A stretch of DNA of 64,000 nt. It comes from Piper betle (taxonomy: Eukaryota; Streptophyta; Magnoliopsida; Piperales; Piperaceae). The notes under the pieces are model-generated. The model did not search any database. It was not told where the DNA came from and saw only the letters and a list, made by a program, of their open reading frames with translations. This document shows positions 14,407 through 25,568 of the stretch, piece after piece; within the stretch, counting starts at the first letter, position 1, and every line of letters begins with the position of its first letter. Location: positions 186,001 to 250,000 of the forward strand of contig JAURVB010013564.1 of assembly GCA_033002965.1 (NCBI GenBank). Direction: 5' to 3'. A program made the position numbers and the translations under genes.

Positions 14407-14614
14407 CTATATTATTATATTATTTTATCGAGTCGAGCCACGAGTCGAGTTCGAGTTATAACCGAGTCGAACACGACCTTGCTCAAGCTCAGCTCATAAA
14501 ATTTAAGTTCGAGTTGAGTTCGAGTTTGAGCATTTAAATATTGAGTTTCGAGTCGAGTCAAGTCGAACCGAACACTAAATGCTGATGAGCTGGCTCGCTC
14601 AATTAGCAACCCTA
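14026..14614. mobile_element. hAT-type MITE with TAGGG termini
   Basis: The left end TAGGGGTGCTAATCGAG and the reverse complement of the right end, TAGGGTTGCTAATTGAG, form an imperfect terminal inverted repeat. Flanking 8-bp sequences GATTTATA (14018-14025) and AATCTATA (14615-14622) agree at six of eight positions, suggesting a decayed target-site duplication of the hAT size. Subterminal regions are dense in CTCGA/TCGAG motifs. The centre holds a TA microsatellite (14373-14402) and, on the minus strand near 14285-14350, a stretch resembling a tRNA B box. No transposase is encoded. Confidence 0.72.
14373..14402. repeat. TA dinucleotide microsatellite
   Basis: An uninterrupted run of TA dinucleotides about 30 bases long, inside the TAGGG-ended MITE. 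Confidence 0.95.
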
Positions 14615-14623
14615 AATCTATAG

Positions 14624-15569
14624 GCTTCTCGTAAGGATTCTTTACTCCATTTTACATGTATAAAAGACTAATAATGTTTTATATATAGAGAAATTATTGA
14701 CAATCTCATAAATTTGATTCGATTATTTTTACCACTTACAATACAAACTTAATTTTAATTTATAAAAATTGCTACGAAATCATTAAGAGTATCAATTTCA
14801 TCACTATGAAATGTCGCGACTCATACAAAAAATGATGGTCATTGAGATTAATAAATAAACTTAGTAGTTATTTATTATTAGATTACAAATATTCTTACAT
14901 AATTGTTTCATTTTGTTGTATGAGTGTAGAGAAAATAGAACCATCATAATCTTATAATTTAATGATAAAAATTGAATTTGTATTATGTCAACCACCAAAG
15001 AGTTGCCATACCAAAACTCCTCCACTCATAACAAGTTGGACTAATAATTGGATAAAAAAATTTGCACTAAACTTGATTACATCACATTCAATTAGAAGAA
15101 GCTCAAAAAGTAGTGGTGGCAATTTTTCAATTAAACAAAACTAAAGATAGTCAATCAACTAATTAAGTTGATTAGCTTTCGGCATAATTAAATTAATAAA
15201 CTACGCATCAATGATGATAAAATATATATGTAATGATATCTCTAAATGTGAACATAATCAACTGCCAAATCTTGACTTCTTGTACTTCCACCATCACACA
15301 CACACCACCACACACTATATATATACACACACACAATAATTATTTATCCTCATTTTAGTCCAAAAATTTATATAAATTTATTCAATATGCATGTACACTT
15401 GTAATAATATATAACTATATAACTATATATCAAGAATTATATATATAGTTAATGATGTTGGTATCACGTAAAGACAATATAATGTTAATCATGGTCAATG
15501 AAAAAAACATATTTTGAATATATTTTATTTTGAATGTTTTTGTATGGTAGAAAAATAATAATATGATAA
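14624..15569. other. AT-rich spacer without gene
   Basis: No gene is visible. A CA/TA-rich simple-sequence tract lies near 15296-15335. Confidence 0.55.
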
Positions 15570-16017
15570 TGTGGGATCCCTTAACTTAGTTTTACATTTA
15601 ATACCTATTGGGGTAAGATTATGTTTATAAGTGAGAATAAATTATAGATCTTCAACTTGGTTAACCACTTTTGAAAAAATAACTTACCTCATTATATTTC
15701 ACTTTGGGTCGGGTTGTTACAAATAATATCAGAGTCTCCTAGTTCCATATTAGATAGTGGGCTGAGTTAGGGACATTGACTAAGCTATCGGTAACGGGTC
15801 AAAGAAAGTTGTGGGCTGAGGCTAGCAATAGGCAAATTGTATGAATTTTGGCGACGAAATTTTTAAGTTAAGTGAATTGTGAGATCCCTCAATTTAGCCT
15901 CATATTTGGGGTAAAATCATGTTTGCAAATGTGAATTAACTATAGATCTTCAATTTAGTTAACAACTTTTGAAGCTGACTTAGCCTATTATATTGCACTT
16001 TAGACTGAGTTGTTATA
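15570..16017 (+). mobile_element. TRIM element, copy A (LTR-internal-LTR)
   Basis: Two related direct repeats flank a short non-coding interior. The left LTR, about 15570-15721, begins TGTGGGATCCCTTAAC and ends GGGTTGTTACA. The right LTR, about 15878-16017, begins TGTGAGATCCCTCAA and ends GAGTTGTTATA. Just after the left LTR, AATATCAGAG is a weathered tRNA-Met primer-binding site. The interior is about 155 bp and has no coding capacity. The same family occurs in opposite orientation at 18563-19024. LTR size and total length fit terminal-repeat retrotransposons in miniature. Confidence 0.75.
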
Positions 16018-16035
16018 AATACTATCACTTTGTTC

Positions 16036-16485
16036 TAGGGTTGTTCAAAGTTCGATTAAACTTTATTTAGCTCAATAGTTGACTCGAAAAAAATCAACTC
16101 AAAGCTCAACTAAATATTGAACGAGCCGGTCTTGAGCTTTTACATGTACAACGCGACTCGGCTCGAAATTCTATATTTTAAATAAAGAATAAGATTTCTA
16201 ACCATATTTATATTAAATTTTTTATTTAAATATAACCAAATTATAAAATATCATTATATAATATTAATTTATTTAAATTTATGCATAATTAAATTATCTT
16301 TTATGCATAATTATGTCAAACTTGAGATATTTTAATTAAAAATTAAATTTCAGTGTAAATTATATGAAAAAATAGCATCAATATATACAAATTAAGCTAA
16401 ATCGAACTCAACTCGAACTTGAAATCAAACAAACCGAATTTGAATGGAGGAAAACTCAACTCAACTCACCCGATGAGCACCCCTA
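16036..16485. mobile_element. Second TAGGG-ended hAT-type MITE
   Basis: The element runs from TAGGGTTGTTCAAAG to GATGAGCACCCCTA. It is flanked by TTTGTTC (16029-16035) and TTTGCTC (16486-16492), seven bases with one mismatch, a plausible eroded target-site duplication. Subterminal ends carry the same ACTCGA/TCGAG-rich composition as the copy at 14026. It lies only 18 bp beyond the right LTR of TRIM copy A. There is no coding capacity. Confidence 0.6.
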
Positions 16486-16499
16486 TTTGCTCTAATTTG

Positions 16500-18562
16500 A
16501 CATAAAATTTCTATTTTAAGTAGAAGCATTTCTAGTGTTGTTAGTTATGACTCCATAATTTGCTACACCTCTCGAAAATGACTGAACATTTAACTAAATA
16601 ATTATAAACATTTTTAATTTTCCTATGCTTACGACTTAAACACGTAATTATCTAACTATAACTTAATCACAATATACATGTTCACTATAATGCTTCCACG
16701 ACATTGACATCTAATTTTTACTACCCTATTAAAAAATAAGTAATAAATTTATTAAAAATATTTATTTTAATGGAAAAGTTTGATCACCGGCCCTATATAA
16801 AATATTCGGCATTTTTTTTAATGGTGGTTTTGTTTTGCTAATTTTCTTGGTATTTTTTTGGGTACCGCCCAAATAATTTCACTTATTTCGTTTGAAAGAA
16901 ATACTATTATTGACAGCATTTTTAAAAAAACACTTAATGCGATTCTATTGATTGCTTTAAGACTTGAATTAGAAAAAATTATCTAAATTTCAATTGAGAA
17001 ACAATACTATTAATCTGCTTAAAAACTACTAACTATTTAATGTAAAATTTTTTTCTGGGTTCCAGAAAGTATGCTACCCAAAATTTAATCATGTTTTTTA
17101 TTTTTTTACAATCCCTAGTTTCAACACTCTATCTGTTTTGTATGTCATGAAATCATGCAAAAAATAAAAAATCTTGATATCAAAATTTTTTTATGTTTAT
17201 TATTCAAGAAATTTGGTTAAAAAAATTTTATTTTCAATTAAAGTATAGTTACGTAAAAATTTTTAAAAAACTTTTTTTAAATCAAGGGAAATTTTGAAAG
17301 ATAAACATGAAAAATAAATATTTCATTTTTATTTTATTTTTTTACTGTCAAAATATCTAGAGCAATTTTTTTAATTTTATTATCATTTTATTTTATTGTA
17401 TTTTTATTTCTTATAAAAATTTTTATTTACACTCTATTTATTCCACCCAAGCAACCCTAAATAATAATAAAAAAATAATGATAATAACAAATTCTTCCCA
17501 ATATATCACAGTATGTCAATGAAAGTGGGCCCTACTTGGGTCAGCGAGTGGGTATCACATCAGATCCGACGTGGAGGAAGTCGATAGCGATCTAATTGAC
17601 GACCTGATGACGTCATTCTTCCTCCACGTCGGCAAGCAGCCCTTGGGGGAAACGTATACGACCATTACTCCTTTGCCACGTCGTTTTTTTGTCGTTTTCT
17701 GCTGCGGTGGACTTGTCGTGTTTGTGGAGGGAGAATAAGGGAGCGCCAGCATCTTCCTACGAGAGTCATCTGAGATGCCATTATTTTTACTCTTCCTTTA
17801 TTTCTTTTATTTTTATTTTTTATTCTTTATTTTTTTCTTTTAAGAGCCAACATCTTCCAACTAGTTTTGTAATCTATAATTTATTTATCTTTATTGTTAT
17901 ATTTTGATTGCTTCAACCCCCATTTTAATAATAAAACTCTAAACTCGAGATACAACTTTTATAAAACATTGAAAATATAATCCCAGCGATTTAATTTGCC
18001 CTCCTTATTGTATTTTAACTATTTTTCCTTCCGTTATACAATTCTTTTTCTTATTGTTAAAATTAATCTTACATACGAAGGCATATATTATAATCCTTTT
18101 ATAATTTCTTCAGTTATACAATTTCTTTTTCTAATTTTCTATTTGAAAATTAATCTTATATAAAAATGAATTAAAAATGGTAAGAGTTAAAAGAAAATTT
18201 TCAGCTTGGGTATTTTTTAGTAAAATCTAGTGAATTTAATTTTATTGGCCTTCTATATTATGTGCAATGACAATTTGGTCATTATTGAGTGTAATTAATC
18301 AGTGAGTGGAAGAGTCTCAGCTTAACTTAAGTTATGTAAAAAAATATGACAATGATAGTAAGGTATGACCTGCTTAAAATGAACTTAAGTTAGTTTGGTT
18401 TACTTTTTAAATAACTACAAGCAGATAAGATGTCGTTATGAAGGCAAATATTATAGTTGGTATAAAAAAGCATTCATTAATGATATTGGATTAGAAAAAT
18501 GCTTGGGGGCAACGTTAAGCATGCAATATTATGTGAATTGTCATATTTTTTTACTTTATAAA
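16500..18562. other. AT-rich spacer with one regulatory-looking hairpin
   Basis: Mostly AT-rich homopolymer-laden DNA with no gene. The exception is a GC-richer island at about 17520-17760 holding an inverted repeat and several ACGT motifs (separate entry). Open frames downstream of the island at 17689-17907 match nothing I know. Confidence 0.5.
17566..17632. promoter_or_regulatory. Inverted repeat with clustered ACGT (bZIP-type) motifs
   Basis: CCGACGTGGAGGAAG (17566-17580) is repeated as its exact reverse complement CTTCCTCCACGTCGG at 17618-17632, leaving a 37-base loop. The arms contain GACGTGG/CCACGTC (ABRE or G-box-like), and the loop contains the palindrome TGACGTCA near 17608-17615. 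A further CCACGTCG lies near 17675. In plants such ACGT cores bind bZIP factors. No recognisable gene follows within 2 kb, so a regulatory role is inference. Confidence 0.5.
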
Positions 18563-19024
18563 TATAACAACTCAGCCCAAAGTGGGTTATAATAGGGTAA
18601 GTCATTTTTTCAAAAACAATTAACCAAGTTAAAAGTTTATAGTTCATTCTCACTTATAAACATAATCTTATCCAAGTAGGTATTAGATACGGGACTAAAT
18701 TGAGGGATTTCATAATCTACCCACTTTACGAAAATTTATCCCCAAAATTCTTATATTTGGCCTATCACTAGTTCTAAATCATGACCTTTTTTAGCCTGTG
18801 ACTGACAACTTAGCTTGCCTTTGTAGTTCAACCTACCATTTAATACAAAGTCAGAAAGTTCTGATACCATTTGTAATAACATAACCCAAATTGCAAGATA
18901 ATAGGCAAAGTCATCTTTTTGAAAGTGGTTAACCAAATTAAAACATCTATATTTCATTTTTCTTTATAAACAAGATTTTATTCCAATAGGTATTAAATGT
19001 GAGACTACATTGAGGTATTTTACA
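18563..19024 (-). mobile_element. TRIM element, copy B (inverted relative to copy A)
   Basis: On the minus strand the order is LTR (19024-18872, TGTAAAATACCTC to GTTATTACA), primer-binding site TGGTATCAGAAC at 18869-18858, non-coding interior, then LTR (18714-18563, TATGAAATCCCTCAA to GAGTTGTTATA). LTRs are about 152 bp and the interior about 157 bp. The LTRs and interior are recognisably the same family as the copy at 15570-16017. I could not find a convincing 5-bp target duplication. Confidence 0.8.
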
Positions 19025-19029
19025 ATACA

Positions 19030-20330
19030 CATCATTATTTGATTTACTCGCAGAATTTAAAAAAATATGTGGCACCCTTCGTATAATTAAGAGTTAAAAA
19101 ATGTTTACCTAATAATACTCGTTTAGCAACGTATTTGCTCCCTAATATTTACATGTTGATTGTGGCCATTAAGCAAGTCAAAAAAAAATTCGACTCATAT
19201 TTATGTACATGTATGATCCAATAAGGCGCATGCCTTGCATGATTCAGAATATAAATATATGGCTTATTTTATTCGTGTGAAATCATAGCTTTCTGTTACG
19301 GGTCTAGCCTATGAGCATACTGGGTACTAGCCTTAGTCCACCTTACCTTAAATTTGATATCACTGACTACATCTTCTTATATTGCTAAGTATAATTATGA
19401 TTTCATCATTCACGTGGACACTAAAATTGTGAAATAAAACTCATATGTAAGTTGGTCTTTCATAGTGTTGTTCAATGGTCTAGTGATAGTTTAATATCCA
19501 TAGTAAAAGCTCACTCACAAAACTTGAGGATGAACCATTAAAATGAGATTCACTTTTTCCGTTTGCCTAAGGCAGTTTACAAAAATAATAGTAATGTAAA
19601 ACACATCATCTCTTAAGATTTGTAGATAGGTTAAACTATTTCTGGTGTGAACATAAATTTAATATTTTTTGCTCTCCAAGTCAACAAATACTCTGCTTAA
19701 CAAGCTTGCTAAGACAACTTGTTATTCACCTGTCATATTTAGTAAAAGCTCAACTTTCATCGAAAAATATCTTAAACATACAAAAAGTAAATATTTTATT
19801 AATAAATTTTTGTTTACGTATGGCTTAGCACAAGTTTAATATTAGTTATCTTGTTTGAAAAAACCCTCTATTTTAGTTGAAAAATATGTAAAATACACCA
19901 CAAGTATATTCTTTATTAAGAGTCGATTTGGTTATTTTGAAATGACACGAAAGACATGTAAAATTTTCTTTTGTTTGAATGTTATGAAATTTATTTAAAA
20001 TTTTTTTAATGTCAGTCAAAATAAATTTATGTAAAATTTTAAAAAAATAATGTTTTTTTCTGAAAAATGAAAGAAATTAAGAAAAAATATTTTATTTTTT
20101 ATTATCCAAACATGAAAGAAAATTATTAAAATTTTCACGCGATTAAATTTCCATTTTATACGAAAAATTATTTTCAAAACAAATAAAAAAATACTTGGAA
20201 TTATAATTTTTTTAAAAAAACCATTCTAGAAGGCTCTCACAAATCCGTCATCCCACCAAACACCACCGTTGCTAAACAAAAGCAAGACCCTTTCGTATCC
20301 CTCGCAATACCTTCCTTTCTATTAATACAA
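19030..20330. other. Intergenic AT-rich DNA and upstream region of the next gene
   Basis: No gene is visible. The last 100 to 250 bases become less AT-rich and probably hold the promoter and leader of the small gene starting at 20586. Confidence 0.5.
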
Positions 20331-20535
20331 ATACAATTCATGCAATCCACTCTCTTTAAAACCATCGTTTCTCCCTCATTTCCGTTCAACCTCCCAATAC
20401 CGCCGCCGGCGAGGCTGCGGCAGGACGGCGGCGTACCCGCTCCCGCGCCTTCTCCGGTGGAACCCCGGTTTCCCGCCTCAGATCGTCTTTCGCGCGGGGG
20501 CGTTTGGTTTTGGCAGAGAGGTGGTTAGGGTTTCA

Positions 20536-20559
20536 ATGGCGTTTCCCCGACGTAGTTGA
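20536..20559 (+). other. Short upstream open reading frame in the leader
   Basis: An ATG 50 bases before the main start opens a seven-codon frame (MAFPRRS) that ends in TGA. If the transcript starts upstream, as the GC-rich 20340-20580 leader suggests, ribosomes would meet this ATG first. A modest effect on translation is possible; nothing else supports a function. Confidence 0.4.
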
Positions 20560-20585
20560 GGGTTGAGGAGGCTTGGTTTCACGGC

Positions 20586-21152
20586 ATGGCCGGGCAGGTT
20601 GCGGTCCGCAATGGCGGCCACGCCGGGTCGCTGCGGCGGGAGCCGCTGCTGGCGGCGGACTCGCCTTCTCCGCCGCCGGCGGGCCGGAGGGTGGCGGAGG
20701 TCGCCGGCGGGACGGCGGCGGAGTGCGCGGCGGTGTGCTGCTGCTGCCCCTGCGGCTTGGTGAACTTGCTGCTCGTCGCGGTGGTGAAGCTGCCCGCCGG
20801 GCTCTGCCGCCGCGCGATCAACCGGCGGCGGTGGAGGCTGCGGGCGAAGCGTGCGGTCGGCGCGCTGCCGGCGAGGCGGGGCTGGGACGACGAGTTAAAG
20901 CTGCAGATTCTGCCGGCGGCGGAGGACGACGGGGCCGGGATGTGGTCTCCGGAGAAGTCGCCGTCCGCGATCATCTCGGCCATGGAGATGGAGATGCGGG
21001 ATCGGTTCTTCACCACCGGTTTCTGGAGGATCCCTTCTCAGAGAGAGCAATCAGAAGACGGCCATGGCCATGGCCATGGTCTTAGTTTTAGACAAGAACA
21101 TGAGCCCAAGAACATGAACCAACTTCCCTTAAAAAGTGAAGAGGCTTTGTGA
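20586..21152 (+). CDS. Small plant protein with a CCCCPCGL motif, function unknown
   Basis: This is an intronless frame of 188 codons, very GC-rich in its first two thirds. The ATG at 20586 is chosen because the upstream in-frame extension (from 20556) begins with TTG, not ATG. The protein starts MAGQVAVRNGG. It then has GGTAAECAAVCCCCPCGLVN followed by the hydrophobic LLLVAVVKLPAGLCRRA (about residues 45-85) and a basic RRRWRLRAKR stretch. The acidic C-terminal half includes SPSAIISAMEMEMRDRFF and a GHGHGHG run. I recognise the Cys cluster plus hydrophobic helix plus basic tail as a plant-specific family of uncharacterised proteins. The Cys cluster next to a hydrophobic stretch could be a site for palmitoylation or membrane association, but that is inference. 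The last third has ordinary base composition. Confidence 0.8.
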   Translation: MAGQVAVRNGGHAGSLRREPLLAADSPSPPPAGRRVAEVAGGTAAECAAVCCCCPCGLVNLLLVAVVKLPAGLCRRAINRRRWRLRAKRAVGALPARRGWDDELKLQILPAAEDDGAGMWSPEKSPSAIISAMEMEMRDRFFTTGFWRIPSQREQSEDGHGHGHGLSFRQEHEPKNMNQLPLKSEEAL

Positions 21153-23560
21153 TTTGATCAAAGGATCTCCATATTTCATTTGTGGGTAACCTCTATAATT
21201 TCCCTGTCTTGTTCTGTTCCAACTTTTTCTTTTACAAAATCCCAACTCATTGATCTGCAAAGCATCATGCATAGTACAAAAGATGTCATTGATATGTCAT
21301 TCATGGCAAATACTATTCCAAATTTCTTATCTTTCTTCATATATGGTACATCATCTTGACTGAAGAGATAGAAATTTTTTTGTTGAATGGTACGTTTAGT
21401 GGTGATTGTGAATGACAACTAAAAATAAAATGGCCGGTGGAAGTGTGAGGTGAAAAACAAGAGTGGAAAAAGCAAACATTTATTGCATTGTGTGAATGTT
21501 TCTTTATTATATATTGAAACGTCATGGGTACCCTGTATTCGGGTGCTACTTTGCTCTTTCTAGAATAGTTGAACAACTGGGTCGTTTTTATTGATTTCCA
21601 CTAAACCTGCCTCTTCTCCAATACATATATTAGTCTGCTTACTAGTTCTTGATTTCCCTTTATAATATAGAACTACTCGATATAATTGGATAAATTTTGT
21701 TCTCCCTTAATATGTTATTTGCTGAAGGGTAGTTTGCTTTTGTTTTGTGTTTGTTGTGGTTCCATGTCTTTGTATCTAGAACTTGGTTGACATAGCTTGT
21801 TTGCCGTGTCTGGTTTGCTTGGTTTTTACATTACAAAACTGCTGGATATAGGTGGCAGATAAGTTGTGGTCCTCTAGATCTGTTTGAACACGGTGGTTTC
21901 TTCTTGAACTTTCGTTTTCGTGGCAGGCATGCGTGTGCTTCTTCATTACATGTATTTTCCTAAGAATAGGAAATGTTTGATATTTAGGAGTTGGTTCTGT
22001 ATATTACAGCTTATAAAACAAATGCTTTCTTTTAATTCAAGAAGTGATTAATTAATTTTTTCTTAAAAAACCATTGGTGGTTTATTACAGTATTTGAAAG
22101 TGATTAACAAATAAATTATGTTTACCCGAAACGTTGACTTGTAATTTTTTTGTACTGTAATAATTTCGATAATTGGGGCATGGGTTACACGTCTTGAAAG
22201 ATGCAAATGGTTTGACACGTGGCACGTATATATATATATTTTTATAATTTGAGGAGTTGACCCAAAAAGTTGAATTATTTTTATTTTTAGTTTATTCTGA
22301 AAAGAGATGGGGACATGGATTATAAGTAATTAAGTATGATGATCCATGTAAAAATGAATGATGATAACGGTATGTTTTTCTCTTTTTGACACCATATTTA
22401 GTTGGCAAGACACGGGTCTTTTTCTCCTCCTTTTGACTTTATCCCGGTTTAGGGTCTGGCAATTATGATATTTCACACAATTGGATATTATATCCTCGTT
22501 TAAATCATAGAATCCCAAATCATTTTTAATTTTTTTAATCCAAAACAGTTATTGACAAAATTAATAACCAAGAAAAATTAAAATTATATGTATTTTTTCA
22601 GACTATTGTTAACGAAGTATGAAAACATAACGACAATTAAAACCTAAGTAGTTGCTCGAATGTGCATTCAATTCAAATGAAAAAATTACAAGTTTTAGAA
22701 GAACCAGAAATCCGTAGGATTCATATTTAGAGAGTCTAAGAAATAGCATCTGTTTTTTAGAAAAAAAAAGGAAAAACAATGGACACAATTGAATATACAT
22801 TGTATAAAAATATTATTTGAATAGGCTCGTGCCTAGGATACTAAACGTAGAACATGTAAATACAATTGACGGATTGAAGTGGATGCATGTAACATGAAAT
22901 AGGAGTAACAATCTTACTCTTGATAGACGTGACAAAATCTGATATAAATAAATTAAATATAATGATATATATATATATTATTAGTTTATGAAAACTCCTT
23001 ATAAACAAAGAGATCTCACCTCAATTATCTCAACATAATAATATTTATTTTTATCGAAGTATATCAGATATTGAATAAACTATGATTATATTATGAATCT
23101 ATGATGATTTAATAAACTATAGTTTCCGGAATTTGAAGTGGCAATGAAATCATGGGCTTGGGCCTGATCACAATCAAAATATAATAAATTTTCCAATCAA
23201 TGTAATCGTTCATGGGCCTGACAAGCCTGGTGCCCATTTTACCAGGTCACCCATCCCCTACTTGAATTTGGTATGCTTAAAGCGGTTAACGTTTAGTAAT
23301 AAATTAGCCAATGACCTGCGCGAGATACATAATTTAAACTTATTAGTAATATATACTAAAAATATACCAATTAATTTCAAAGGTATTACTATATTATTTT
23401 TAAATAAAAATAATGACTATTTATTTCATATTTTAAAAAGTTTTTTTATAAATATTAAATGTAATTTTTATTTTAATAAATAAAAAACTTAATAATTAAA
23501 TAGATTTTTTGAAGATTTATAATTATGAAAGAATCATACTCTACTTTTTTTAATAATTAA
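21153..23560. other. 3' flank of the small gene and AT-rich spacer
   Basis: The first few hundred bases probably hold the 3' UTR. The remainder is AT-rich with no recognisable gene. TA runs occur near 22229-22240 and 22966-22978. Confidence 0.5.
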
Positions 23561-23899
23561 TAACAATATATAAATAACTAATTGTTTGTACAAGATTCGC
23601 ATATATCCGATTACATGGATAGTACTTATCTGGATATTAGATAATAGCGCAAGAGAAGAGGAGAAAGCACGAAAAAAGAAAAACAAAAGAAAAGGGCGAA
23701 GGAGGAGCCCCTTGCAGAGATGCTACTCTGGTGACTCTCCTAATACCAGATCACTACCCCTCAAACCAGCCATCCTGCTAAGACACCAGATTTAAAATAA
23801 GATTCCAAGCGCCACCACAAGGCAACGCCTGAGCCGAGGGTTATTGGTATGAATAAAGGGAATAGGATATTGTAAGGAGGGTAGAAGGGTCAATTCCAA

Positions 23900-25516
23900 C
23901 TTTTGAATGTGAAACAGGGCAGGAAGAAATAGAGTCGGCTCTGTTTGGATATAAAACAGAGCAGACGCGTTGTAAGAAGGATATCTTTTGAATGAATAAA
24001 ATTTGTTTCAGTTTTGTTATTCTTCTTCCGATTTTTGAGGAAGAACACAAAGGTTCCAGGGTTCCTCCCTGTTTCCCCATTCTCGTTTGATTCCTTCCCT
24101 TCATCTTCCACCTCAATCCAACTTCGTCCCCATGGCACCTACGAAGCAGAGCAAGGGGAAGGAAAAGGAGATCTTCTCCTACGCAGGAGGAGAAGTTCAT
24201 ACCAAATTGGTACCAGAGCCAGGCGAGGGAGGTATGATTTCTTCACCCCATGTTGACGAATTATCCCAAATTAGGAGAGTTCAAGATCAGTTGATTGCTG
24301 TTGTTTCTGATATTTCTGCTAAGTTCAATTCATTGTTGCAAACAAGATTGGAGGGTGTCGGTAATAGACCAATTCTTGAAAATCGAGAGGGAATTGGTAC
24401 TAATTAGATTAGGGTTCCTGAAAATGGTGTGAGGGTTGATGATCCAAGGCAAGGAATCAATCGCGATCATCAACAAGAGGAACAATTGATGTCGTCAAGC
24501 AGCAGGAGACACCGAGATGATTACTTGCAGGGCATCCACCATCCATTGCATCAGGAGGAGTTCTTGATGCACTCAGGGAATAGGCAACACGGGATGTTCA
24601 GAGGGGGAAGGGAGCATGTTCGACAAAATGCTCATGAGAATGTTCCTTATGAGGCCCCAAATGAAGAGTGTCTGAAAGGGTCCAAGATTACTTTTCCAAA
24701 ATTTGCTGGTACCAAAGACCCGATATCCTGGTTTAGTAGAGTAAAAAAATTTTCAAGATGCATTAGATCAATGACAGATTACAAGTCAAATTGGCAAGTT
24801 TCCACCTAGAGGATGATTCCCAAATATGGTTTGATATGCTACAAGATCACCACAGAACACCTAGTTGGCCAGAATTGAAAGAAGCTATGAATCTTCAATT
24901 CGGTCCATCAGAGTATGAAGACTTTTATGGTGATCTCACTAGATTAAGGCAAGAAACATCAGTGCAAGAGTATACAATCAAGTTTAACAGATTAGCAACA
25001 AGAGCTGGTTACATGACCGAAAAGCAGAAAATTAGTAGTTACACGTGTGGCCTCAAGTCCCAGCTGCGAATAGAGGTGAAAACAAGGAAGCCGGAGACCT
25101 TACTAGATGCACAAGGATTGGCCAGGCATTTAGAGCAGCATGTGAACCAGAAATCACAGGTATATGGAAGATTAGTAAGCAAGAATTCTCCATATACAGC
25201 TGGTTCGTTTAATAGGGGAAGCAGTTTTGGAATGAGGCCAGGGGATGTTAATGTGACAGCAGATACACAGCCAAGGGAGAGTGTCAAGGGGAGGAAACTC
25301 AGTGTCCAACAATTACAAGAAAGGAAGGATGCAAGGCTGTGTTTCAAATGCGATGATAAGCTTGTTCCGGGACACAAATGCAAGAATTTGTTTATCATTG
25401 AAGTGGCAAGGGAGGAGGATGAATCTAACAGGAAAACAATGAGTTGGAGGAGGAGTCCATAACCCCGGCAATCTCTATGAATGCATTGACGGGTGCATCG
25501 ACTACCAACACTATGA
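23900..25516 (+). mobile_element. Truncated Ty3/gypsy retrotransposon (LTR remnant plus gag)
   Basis: The LTR portion shows TATAAAAC near 23949 followed by an AATAAA near 23995. The primer-binding site TGGTACCAGAGC at 24209-24220, one mismatch from the tRNA-Met complement, marks the LTR end near 24205. A gag frame follows. Similarity stops near 25516, just after a protease-like start (ISMNALTGASTTNTMR in another frame), where unrelated DNA begins. No reverse transcriptase, integrase or 3' LTR is seen. The 5' end of the LTR was not located. Confidence 0.8.
24234..25462 (+). pseudogene. Ty3/gypsy gag polyprotein, broken
   Basis: Gag packages retroelement RNA into virus-like particles. Starting at the first ATG after the primer-binding site (24234), the frame meets an in-frame TAG at 24405. 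It continues in the same frame to about 24770 and then shifts to the frame that reads KLASFHLEDDSQIWFDML. The retrotransposon gag domain follows (WPELKEAMNLQFGPSEYED, then YTIKFNRLATRAGYMTEKQK). A zinc knuckle CFKCDDKLVPGHKC lies near 25342-25383. A second shift near 25430 would lead into the protease region. The element is dead as it stands; at least one shift could be a sequence error, given the indels elsewhere in the window. Confidence 0.85.
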
Positions 25517-25568
25517 GGAATTTTATCAGGAAGTTACCCACCGGAATTTTATCAGGAAGTTACCCACC
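25517..25568. repeat. 26-bp tandem duplication at the edge of the retroelement
   Basis: Two perfect direct copies of a 26-base unit, 25517-25542 and 25543-25568, each containing TTTTATCAGGAAGTTACCC. It sits exactly where recognisable gag-pol sequence stops. Confidence 0.95.

Noticed and set aside
18858..18957. Minus-strand open frame as a gene
   Set aside because: It lies within the LTR and primer-binding region of TRIM copy B.
20573..21085. Overlapping 170-codon and 145-codon frames around the CCCCPCGL gene
   Set aside because: They are Gly/Ala/Arg-rich frames produced by high GC content. Only the frame from 20586 has the conserved Cys motif and hydrophobic segment.
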